Shown in pieces: positions 42,452-48,485 of a stretch of DNA of 48,485 nucleotides (position 1 is the first letter of the stretch; each line of letters starts with the position of its first letter). The notes under the pieces were generated by a model. That model saw only the letters and a program-made list of their open reading frames with translations. It searched no databases and was not told the DNA's origin. The DNA comes from Kiritimatiellota bacterium (GTDB lineage Bacteria > Verrucomicrobiota > Lentisphaeria > Oligosphaerales > JAADHN01): the NCBI GenBank assembly GCA_013151865.1, contig JAADHN010000138.1, positions 1 through 48,485 on the forward strand, read 5' to 3'. A program made the translations under genes and the position numbers.

Positions 42452-43236
42452 GCCGATCCCCCGTCTCGGACAATGTCGGCCGCGGCCATCGCGAAAAACG
42501 GGAGTGCGGAGGAGCGGCGGCGGGACCTGCGAGGACACGGAGGGCACCGCAGAGGCAGCATGGGGAACGAAACCGGGGTCGGAACCGGCTTGTTGCGTCG
42601 GTTGTACCGAATGCGGACCTTTTCCGCGGCTCCCCCCCGACAAAAGGACCCTCTTCCTCCCTGTGTTCTCTGCGTTCTCTGTGGTGGGAATGGAACCCGG
42701 AATTCGAACCGGTCGGTCAACCCCTGGCCGGAAACCTCGTCGCTTCGCTCCGGGCTTTCGGCAGGTCGCCGGCGACGTTCTGCACGGGCGGCGTTCCCCG
42801 GCGCCGAAGGTCCGCGCCGCGCCTGACCCGTTCCTCAGCCACGGACGCAAAAAGTTGCAATTCCCGGCTTGGGGAAAGATATTTCTGCCCGGCCGGGTTC
42901 CGCTCAGGGACCGAAGCCGCTCCCGGCGCAGGCGACGCAGGGGTGGCAGGGCGACGGAGGCAACGCGATTGCGCACTCGTTTGACGGTCTCCGGGGGGAT
43001 GAGCGGACGGGTGTAGACGACGCCTCAACGGCGACCGAGGGACACGCGGCGCCGCCTGTGAACGGCTTTTCGACCCACGATAGCCCAGCCGCCGCGCCGC
43101 ACACGCCGGGGAATCGGTGCCGGGAGACCATGCCGCCGGTGCGGCAGACGCGCCGAAGCGGGTATGAGAAACGGCGAGGCGGATACCGGGCGGTCCCGCG
43201 GCGGCGGCCGACGGCAACAGAAGGGAAAAGACACTT
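42452..43236. other. 785-bp non-coding region before yebC
   Basis: I see no gene here; the frames that cross it have poor composition. It contains period-9 GA-rich stretches, GAGGACACGGAGGGCACCGC at 42531 onward and an inverted partner at 42656-42687, followed by GC-rich sequence. No tRNA, tmRNA, RNase P or SRP RNA motif was found. The yebC promoter must lie toward 43236. Confidence 0.5.
42531..42687. repeat. Inverted pair of short period-9 GA-rich repeats
   Basis: Arm 1 (42531-42555) reads as 9-mers of the GAGGACACG type. Arm 2 (42656-42687), on the minus strand, reads CAGAGAACG, CAGAGAACA, CAGGGAGG. The arms are related but not identical, and face each other across about 100 bp. Their origin is unknown; similar CACAGAG-type short repeats occur in many environmental bacterial genomes. 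Confidence 0.55.
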
Positions 43237-43998
43237 ATGTCCGGACATAATAAATGGTCGAGCATCAAACACAAGAAGGCAGCGGCCGACGCCAAGCGCG
43301 GCAAGATATTCTCCACCCTTTCCAAAGAGATCACTCTTGCGGCTCGGGAAGGCGGCGGCGACCTCGAACTGAACCCGCGGCTGCGCACGGCGGTGGCGGC
43401 GGCCCGTGCGGCGAATATGCCGAATGACAACGTCCAGCGCGCCATCAAGAAAGGCACGGGCGAACTCGGTGGCGGCGCGCTCGAGGAGCTGAGTTACGAG
43501 GGGTACGCGCCCGGCGGAGTGGCCGTCCTGGTCAACTGCCTCAGCGACAATCGAAACCGGACGGCAGCCAATGTACGAACCTGTTTCACGCGTCACAACA
43601 GCAACTTGGCCTCGACCGGCGCCGTGGGCTGGCTTTTCCAGCGCAAAGCGCGGTTCGTGGTCGACGGTTCGGACCTGGACGAAGACAAGTTGCTCGAACT
43701 GTTGCTCGAAGGCGGGGTGGACGTGGAAGACGTGACCACCCTCGGCGATGGGATCGAGGTGCTCGCCCCGCCGGAGGCTTTCGCCCAAGTGGCGCAGGTA
43801 CTTGATAATGCCGGGATTGCGATCCGCGAATCGGGCCAGACCATGACACCCGAAAACACGATCGAAATCACCGACCCGAAGACGGCGCGCCAAGTCGTGC
43901 ACCTGATCGAGGCTCTCGAGGAAGATGAAGACGTCCAGGAAGTCTTCACAAACTTCGAGATGTCGGACGAACTCATGGAGCAACTGGCCAACGAGTAG
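43237..43998 (+). CDS. YebC/PmpR family DNA-binding protein
   Basis: The 253-residue protein begins M-S-G-H-N-K-W-S-S-I-K-H-K-K, the family signature. It continues with A-A-R-A-A-N-M-P-N-D-N-V and Y-E-G-Y-A-P-G-G-V-A. The three-domain layout and length match the YebC family, in which members act as transcription regulators or as factors that aid ribosomes at proline stretches. AAGGGAAAAG precedes the ATG. No ruvC neighbour is present, unlike in many genomes. Confidence 0.97.
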   Translation: MSGHNKWSSIKHKKAAADAKRGKIFSTLSKEITLAAREGGGDLELNPRLRTAVAAARAANMPNDNVQRAIKKGTGELGGGALEELSYEGYAPGGVAVLVNCLSDNRNRTAANVRTCFTRHNSNLASTGAVGWLFQRKARFVVDGSDLDEDKLLELLLEGGVDVEDVTTLGDGIEVLAPPEAFAQVAQVLDNAGIAIRESGQTMTPENTIEITDPKTARQVVHLIEALEEDEDVQEVFTNFEMSDELMEQLANE

Positions 43999-44108
43999 GA
44001 CCGCATACGACGGCAGATTGGGGCCCGTTGGGGGTCTGCGCGGCTTCACGCCGGACTTGAGTTGGACAGACTGCCTGTGGTTTTCGAGGAGGGGGGGCGA
44101 GGGACTCG

Positions 44109-45656
44109 ATGAAAATCATCTCGGTCATCACCATGCGCTCCCTGGACCGGCGCACGATCCAGGCCGGGACACCGGGGGAAGTTCTCATGGATCGTGCCGG
44201 GACAGGGGCGGCACGGATTATTCTGGATTTCGTCAGACGCCGGCTGCTGCCGCGACATGCAGTCCGGTTCACTGTACTGGCGGGCAAGGGGAACAACGGC
44301 GGAGACGCGTGGGTCGTGGCCCGGCGCCTCGCGGAAGCGGGTGCCGGCGCAGTGCACCTGTACTCGGTCTGCCCGGCTGCCGAATTGAAAGACGCGGCCC
44401 GCAAACATGCCGAGGCCCTGCCCGATTCCGTGCCGGTTTCCGTCTCCGGCGAACTGCCGGAGGAGGCCCTGACTCCCGGGACCGTGGTCGTAGACGGGCT
44501 CCTCGGCACGGGGGCTGCCGGCCCGGTACGACCGCCCTATGATCGGCTGATCGCCCAAGTCAATGCCAGTGGCATGCCGGTTGCCGCCCTCGATGTTCCC
44601 TCCGGCCTCGACGCCGACACCGGCGCGGTCGCATCGCTTGCGGTTCGGGCCGACCTGACAGCCACCATGGCGCTGCCCAAACGAGGGTTGCTGACCCCTG
44701 CCGGGATTCGGCATTGCGGGCGACTTTATTGTGTAGACATCGGTGTGCCCCCGGTGCTCGCAGCCGAGGTCCCCGGGTGCGGCGAGGCGCTTTTTCTCGA
44801 GGACGTCCGGCAACTGGTCGGCCGGCGGCCGCACGACGGACACAAGGGCACGTTCGGACATGTCCTGACAGTGGGCGGCTCCCGGCGTTACGCGGGGGCG
44901 CCGCTCCTGGCCGGAATCGGGGCCCTGCGGGCCGGCGCCGGCCTGAGCACAGTGCTGGTGCCGGCGTCGGTGCGCATGGTGCTTCCGCATGGGCCGGCTG
45001 CCCTGATCATTCACGACGCGCCCGACGACAACGCGGGGCGCTTCACGCCGGAGACAGTCCGGACACTCTCGATGTTTTTCGATCGGAAACAAGCCGTGGT
45101 GGTCGGTCCCGGCCTCGACCGTCACGAGGGGACGGCCGCCGTACTCGATTCGGTCCTCGGCACGAACCTGCCCCTCGTAATCGACGCCGACGCACTCCGG
45201 TTTCTGGGACGTTTCACGGACCGCCTGCGCCGGAGACGGGCCGCGACTGTCCTGACGCCGCACCCGGGCGAAATGCGGAGCGTTCTGGCGAGCCTTGGCA
45301 GGAGTGAACTCTGCGCTGCGGCGCGGGTCCAACAGGCCACGGAGGCGGCCCGGTCCCTGAAAGCGTTCGTGGTGCTCAAAGGCGCCGGGACGGTCGTGGC
45401 CCGACCGGACGGACAATGGGTGGTAAACACCAGCGGCGCCAACGGTCTCGGCAGCGGCGGCGCCGGAGACGTGCTGGCCGGCATCCTCGGCGGCCTTTTG
45501 GCCCAGGGAATGACTCCTTGGGACGCCTCGAGGGTCGGTGTCTTCCTCCATGGACTTGCTGCGGAGTTCGCACCTGCGGGTCAGCGCGCCCTGACGGCCG
45601 ACGACCTGACAAACCTGATCGGACGCGCTTGGCAGGAAATTACGCCGTTCGCCTGA
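44109..45656 (+). CDS. nnr: Bifunctional NAD(P)H-hydrate epimerase / ADP-dependent NAD(P)HX dehydratase
   Basis: The 515-residue fusion repairs hydrated NAD(P)H. The N-terminal epimerase half (1 to about 215) has G-K-G-N-N-G-G-D-A-W-V-V-A-R, typical of YjeF_N. The C-terminal ribokinase-like dehydratase half (about 225-515) shows G-G-S-R-R-Y-A-G-A-P, H-P-G-E-M and the catalytic G-S-G-G-A-G-D-V-L-A-G. Both halves look complete. It follows yebC by 110 bp, and GAGGAGGGGGGG lies 11 nt before the ATG. The ExbB gene follows 74 bp later, on the same strand. Confidence 0.96.
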   Translation: MKIISVITMRSLDRRTIQAGTPGEVLMDRAGTGAARIILDFVRRRLLPRHAVRFTVLAGKGNNGGDAWVVARRLAEAGAGAVHLYSVCPAAELKDAARKHAEALPDSVPVSVSGELPEEALTPGTVVVDGLLGTGAAGPVRPPYDRLIAQVNASGMPVAALDVPSGLDADTGAVASLAVRADLTATMALPKRGLLTPAGIRHCGRLYCVDIGVPPVLAAEVPGCGEALFLEDVRQLVGRRPHDGHKGTFGHVLTVGGSRRYAGAPLLAGIGALRAGAGLSTVLVPASVRMVLPHGPAALIIHDAPDDNAGRFTPETVRTLSMFFDRKQAVVVGPGLDRHEGTAAVLDSVLGTNLPLVIDADALRFLGRFTDRLRRRRAATVLTPHPGEMRSVLASLGRSELCAAARVQQATEAARSLKAFVVLKGAGTVVARPDGQWVVNTSGANGLGSGGAGDVLAGILGGLLAQGMTPWDASRVGVFLHGLAAEFAPAGQRALTADDLTNLIGRAWQEITPFA

Positions 45657-45730
45657 CCGCTTCGAGACGCCGTGCCCTTCCGGTCGGCGCGCGGGGCGGT
45701 CCGCCAGCCATACAGAAGGATTGTCAAAAC

Positions 45731-46411
45731 ATGCCGTACCTGAGCAAGGTGCTTTATCTCCAGGAATTGATGCGGGCCGGTGGTTTCGTGATGTGGCTGA
45801 TCGCCGCCTGCAGCGTGATCTGCGTTTTCATCATCCTGGAGCGGTTGCTCCACTTTCACCGAGTTCGGATCGACGTGCAGGAGTTCTTGCACGGTCTGCT
45901 GAACGTATTGCGCCGGCGAAACACGGTTGAAGCGGTCTCGATCTGCGATGACACGCCGGGGCCGGTGGCTCACGTGCTGCGAGCGGCCGTGCTGCACTGC
46001 AGCGAGGACGAGCCCTCGTTGCGGCGGGCAGTCGAAGAAGCGAGCCTCGAAGAAGTGCCGCTTCTCGAAAAACGCCTGAAGGCCCTGGCCACCCTGGCCC
46101 ACATCACGCCGCTTCTCGGGCTTCTGGGTACGGTAGTCGGGATGATCGGAGCGTTTCAGGCCATGCAGAATGCCGGTCCGTTCGTCAGCACGACAGACCT
46201 GGCCAGCCACATTCGCAAAGCGCTGCTCACCACGGCGGCGGGACTGAGTGTGGCCATTCCGGCGTACGCTTTCTACAATTTCCTGGTCGGCCAGGTGGAA
46301 CGCATTCTCCTGGACATGGAACGGGCCGCGAATGAAATGATCTACTTCTTGACGCACAATGACCTGCACCTCGAGAGTCCGCCTGTGGCGGACGGCACGG
46401 AGGGAGGGTGA
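45731..46411 (+). CDS. exbB: ExbB/TolQ/MotA-type proton channel protein
   Basis: The 226-residue protein has three membrane helices, near residues 17-38, 115-140 and 165-190. The family segment L-A-T-L-A-H-I-T-P-L-L-G-L-L-G-T-V-V-G-M-I-type lies in the second, and T-T-A-A-G-L-S-V-A-I-P in the third. It would form the proton channel of a TonB/ExbBD complex in the inner membrane. AGAAGGA precedes the ATG. The next gene starts 5 nt after its stop. Confidence 0.93.
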   Translation: MPYLSKVLYLQELMRAGGFVMWLIAACSVICVFIILERLLHFHRVRIDVQEFLHGLLNVLRRRNTVEAVSICDDTPGPVAHVLRAAVLHCSEDEPSLRRAVEEASLEEVPLLEKRLKALATLAHITPLLGLLGTVVGMIGAFQAMQNAGPFVSTTDLASHIRKALLTTAAGLSVAIPAYAFYNFLVGQVERILLDMERAANEMIYFLTHNDLHLESPPVADGTEGG

Positions 46412-46416
46412 GTCCC

Positions 46417-46926
46417 ATGCGGATGCGGACCAGACTCAAGGTCGTTGCCGGACCGCTGGACGTGACGCCCCTGGTGGATGTCATCTTTCTGTTGCTGATC
46501 TTTTTCATGATCAGCAGTTCCCTGGTCTTCTGGCCCGGGACCCGGGTCGAAACACGCCTGGAACTACCCACTGCCCGAACCAACAGCATGACCGCCGCGG
46601 ACAAGTTGATTATCACCATCACGCGTTCCGACCTGCTTTTCTTCAACGACAACCTGGTTCATTGGGGGGATTTCGAGCGGCAGTTGCGCCAATTGGTCCA
46701 TGATCGCAAAGTGCTGTCGAGAAAACGGCTCGGCGACCGCCCGGACGGTGCCGGACAGTCTCGGGCCCCGGTGGTGGTTCTGCGAGCGGACCGCCGCATT
46801 TCGTACGGTAAGATCGTCGAGGTCATGTCCCTGGCCCGCTCGCTGGGGCTCGATGTCTACCTGGCCACCGAACCCGAGACCGACGGCGGTCCGGCCGCGT
46901 CCGAACAACCGGGCACCCTCCGCTGA
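46417..46926 (+). CDS. exbD: ExbD/TolR-type protein
   Basis: The 169-residue protein has a cytoplasmic N-terminus, then a helix at about 17-37, V-T-P-L-V-D-V-I-F-L-L-L-I-F-F, with the essential Asp of ExbD. A periplasmic domain follows with D-K-L-I-I-T-I and V-V-L-R-A-D-R-R-I-S-Y-G. ATG 46417 is preferred, with GGAGG 9 nt upstream; a GTG at 46408 would overlap the exbB stop and touch the ribosome site. It functions with ExbB and the TonB-like protein encoded next. Confidence 0.93.
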   Translation: MRMRTRLKVVAGPLDVTPLVDVIFLLLIFFMISSSLVFWPGTRVETRLELPTARTNSMTAADKLIITITRSDLLFFNDNLVHWGDFERQLRQLVHDRKVLSRKRLGDRPDGAGQSRAPVVVLRADRRISYGKIVEVMSLARSLGLDVYLATEPETDGGPAASEQPGTLR

Positions 46927-46929
46927 GGC

Positions 46930-47820
46930 GTGCCCGGGGCAGTTCGGGAAGAACCGAGGGACTTTCGTGAGCGGGGTTTGCCCGTGGCAGACGCAAAGCC
47001 AAGAAACCGAGAGCGGCGCCGAAGCGTGGTTGTCCAGGCCGTGTTCTGGACGGTCCTGCTTCATGCCGGTCTATTCTACGGCCTGACTTTGAAGCCGCGG
47101 CCGAAGCCGACGCGACTTCAATTGTACGGGCCGACCTGCGCCATGCTGAGTCCGCGACGGGAGGCCAGACGTTGGGAACAGGACATCTGGACGTGGGCCG
47201 ACCTCGAAGACCCGACCCTCTTCGCCCTGCCGAACGAGCGCTTGGGCTTCAGCCGGGTCCGGCAGGAACGCCGGGTATTGCCCTATACCGAGGTGCCGGG
47301 ATACCGGTATGTGACCACATATCCGGGCGAGACGATCCGGGAATCGGGGCCTCTCGCCGACCCGGCCCCGCCGCTGGACAAGGCCGTGAGCCTGAGTTGG
47401 CCCGACCGACTCCCGCCCATCCCGGCGGAGCCGCCGCTGGGCCGGGCGCCGACCCGGGTGATTTGGCGGTTCCCGGACGGACGCGTGATCGAGGACGCAC
47501 CCGCACTGCCCGAAGAAAAGCCGGACATGGCCCTCGCGCCGCGGAAGTTGACCGGACCGACCCGCATCGAACTGATACGTTCGGAGAACCGGCTGCGGGT
47601 AGCCGTACGGCAATCGTGCGGCAATGTGGAACTCGACCGGCTGGCGTTCGATGCACTCGTGCATCGGGCCGGCGAATACCAGCGGCGCCAGAATGCCGGC
47701 GGGTCCGTGAAGGCGGCTTCATGGTTCCCCGAGGCCGGCAAGAGCGTCGAGATCGAGATCGAATGGCGCTTGGCGGCGACCATGGCAACCCCGACCGCCC
47801 CTTCGTCCCCGGGACCGTAA
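46930..47820 (+). CDS. TonB-like energy transducer
   Basis: The 296-residue protein has a basic N-terminus (R-R-R near 28-31), one membrane helix at about 34-52, and a long Pro-rich periplasmic part. Its C-terminal domain has S-C-G-N-V-E-L-D-R-L-A-F-D-A-L, which recalls the TonB C-terminal S-S-G-x-x-x-L-D-x-A-A motif, though the family is weakly conserved. Position after ExbB/ExbD supports the call. The start is uncertain: GTG 46930 lies 3 nt after the exbD stop, and GTG 46984 is an alternative nearer the helix. Confidence 0.75.
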   Translation: MPGAVREEPRDFRERGLPVADAKPRNRERRRSVVVQAVFWTVLLHAGLFYGLTLKPRPKPTRLQLYGPTCAMLSPRREARRWEQDIWTWADLEDPTLFALPNERLGFSRVRQERRVLPYTEVPGYRYVTTYPGETIRESGPLADPAPPLDKAVSLSWPDRLPPIPAEPPLGRAPTRVIWRFPDGRVIEDAPALPEEKPDMALAPRKLTGPTRIELIRSENRLRVAVRQSCGNVELDRLAFDALVHRAGEYQRRQNAGGSVKAASWFPEAGKSVEIEIEWRLAATMATPTAPSSPGP

Positions 47821-47838
47821 CCGGCGAAGCGGAGAATC

Positions 47839-48075
47839 ATGTTCAGCATCCCCCTCCATGTCGGGTTTGAGGTCTATCTCGGCCTGATGCTGGCCGGACT
47901 GACCCTCGCCGTCGCGCTGAGCTATCTCCGCGGCGGTCCCACCCAGTGGAAAGTTGTCGAGGAACAGCTTTGCTTTTGCCGGGAGTGTCATTTCACTTTC
48001 CTGGTGCGCCGCAAAGCCAACATCGTACGTTGCCCGCGTTGCCATAGTCTCTGCCGGGTGCGCCCGCGACTGTAA
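47839..48075 (+). CDS. Small membrane protein with a zinc ribbon
   Basis: This 78-residue protein has one membrane helix (about residues 9-30) followed by C-F-C-R-E-C-H-F-T-F and C-P-R-C-H-S-L-C. The two C-x2-C pairs form a zinc ribbon on the cytoplasmic or periplasmic side. It lies 18 bp after the TonB-like gene and is probably in the same transcript. I do not recognise a named family. Confidence 0.75.
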   Translation: MFSIPLHVGFEVYLGLMLAGLTLAVALSYLRGGPTQWKVVEEQLCFCRECHFTFLVRRKANIVRCPRCHSLCRVRPRL

Positions 48076-48156
48076 TGGACCGGTGCCGGCGTGACGATCC
48101 GCGGGCCGTGCCAATCCATGTCTCCCGGCGATATGAACTGAAGGATTCTCCACTCA

Positions 48157-48485
48157 TTGCCCGCGCGAACGATCCCAGTTCCAATACTGCTTCTCGCGAC
48201 AGTGCTGGCCGCTGCTGCCGCGGTCCGATCATTCGCGGGCAATGCACGGCCCAAGGGGGAGGACGGCGTGTTGCAGGAATCGTGGGGCGCCATCTATGTT
48301 GGGGACCGAAAGATCGGTCGGACGCACCAGACCGTGACACGGGTCGAGGCTGCGACGGGTCCGGAAACCCGGAGCACGAATGTCACGCGCCTGGTGTTCA
48401 GTCGCGGCGGCCAGCCTCTCGAGTGGGAAGAGGCGGCGACCGTGTACGAGGATGACGCCGGTCGCGTGCAACGATATACGTACCG
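48157..48485 (+). CDS. Exported protein, N-terminal fragment cut by the window edge (possibly transglutaminase-like)
   Basis: The open frame from TTG 48157 runs to the edge. AAGGA lies 11 nt upstream, and a stop closes the frame at 48139. It encodes a signal peptide (L/M-P-A-R-T, then I-L-L-L-A-T-V-L-A-A-A-A-A, cleavage near F-A-G). The mature part begins Q-E-S-W-G-A-I-Y-V-G-D-R-K-I-G-R-T-H. That pattern, W-x-x-x-Y-x-G-x-K-x-G, resembles the N-terminal region of exported transglutaminase-like proteins of PVC bacteria. The catalytic domain would lie beyond the window, so the family is only a suggestion. It continues the same plus-strand run as ExbB-ExbD-TonB. Confidence 0.65.
   Translation, partial: MPARTIPVPILLLATVLAAAAAVRSFAGNARPKGEDGVLQESWGAIYVGDRKIGRTHQTVTRVEAATGPETRSTNVTRLVFSRGGQPLEWEEAATVYEDDAGRVQRYTY

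Noticed and set aside
42690-42720. Possible tRNA end on the minus strand (GGTTCGAATTCC followed by CCACCA)
   Set aside because: The T-loop would have 8 nt, the acceptor strand has no matching 5' half, and no anticodon arm can be drawn.
1-48485. CRISPR arrays, rRNA or tRNA genes, integrases, transposases and plasmid or phage origins
   Set aside because: None was found on reading both strands. Apart from the 147-bp repeat pair and the GA-rich arrays, I saw no repeated unit with regular spacers.

Overview
The window is GC-rich and densely coded on both strands. It looks like a chromosome segment of an anaerobic, Gram-negative, polysaccharide-degrading bacterium of the PVC group, most plausibly Kiritimatiellota or a close relative. 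The grounds are a glycyl-radical enzyme, a type I sulfatase (C-S-P-S-R) with a radical-SAM sulfatase maturase, a Ser/Thr kinase with the D-W-G-L-A-K loop frequent in PVC bacteria, secreted glycosidase-like proteins, and an outer-membrane apparatus (TonB receptor, FadL porin, ExbB/ExbD/TonB). This placement is an inference from gene content; there is no rRNA or other marker here.

Layout. (1) 86-11797: a glycyl-radical enzyme on the minus strand diverges from a plus-strand sugar-catabolic cluster: xylose-isomerase-like epimerase, GH4 enzyme, calcineurin-like phosphoesterase, amidohydrolase, NagB-like isomerase, class II aldolase and a fucose-isomerase-like protein. A Gfo/Idh/MocA dehydrogenase on the minus strand closes it. 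No sugar kinase, transporter or glycyl-radical activase is visible. (2) 12222-15042: bifunctional-nuclease-like protein, YceH-family protein and an unrecognised barrel protein. (3) 15092-24464: exported carbohydrate-active proteins (glycosidase plus LamG, SGNH hydrolase, CBM plus TIM-barrel lipoprotein) around a compact envelope trio (beta-barrel, YiiX-like papain-fold protein, HELTH metalloprotease lipoprotein). (4) 24518-32388: rsmD, then a sulfatase/BNR-repeat/M28-peptidase run, then metX-metW and trpS. (5) 32476-42374: Ser/Thr kinase and a receiver-histidine kinase converging with overlapping 3' ends, FadL-like porin, birA coupled to a TonB-dependent receptor, the sulfatase maturase, and a four-EF-hand exported protein with a very strong intrinsic terminator. 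(6) 43237-48485: YebC, fused NAD(P)HX epimerase/dehydratase, ExbB-ExbD-TonB, a small zinc-ribbon membrane protein and a gene cut by the right edge.

The least ordinary signal is a pair of 147-bp, ungapped, roughly 85% identical intergenic repeats with terminal inverted repeats (2579-2725 and 17438-17584). They have the same orientation, and both lie in the spacer of a divergent pair of sugar- or glycan-related genes, ending 28-46 bp before the plus-strand start codon. They could be mobile (MITE-like) or could be a shared cis-regulatory module. Other points are a NagB-like enzyme with a replaced catalytic Asp, an SGNH hydrolase without the Asp of its DxxH motif, a probable frameshift separating a signal peptide from the YiiX-like protein, and a 10-cytosine tract inside metX.
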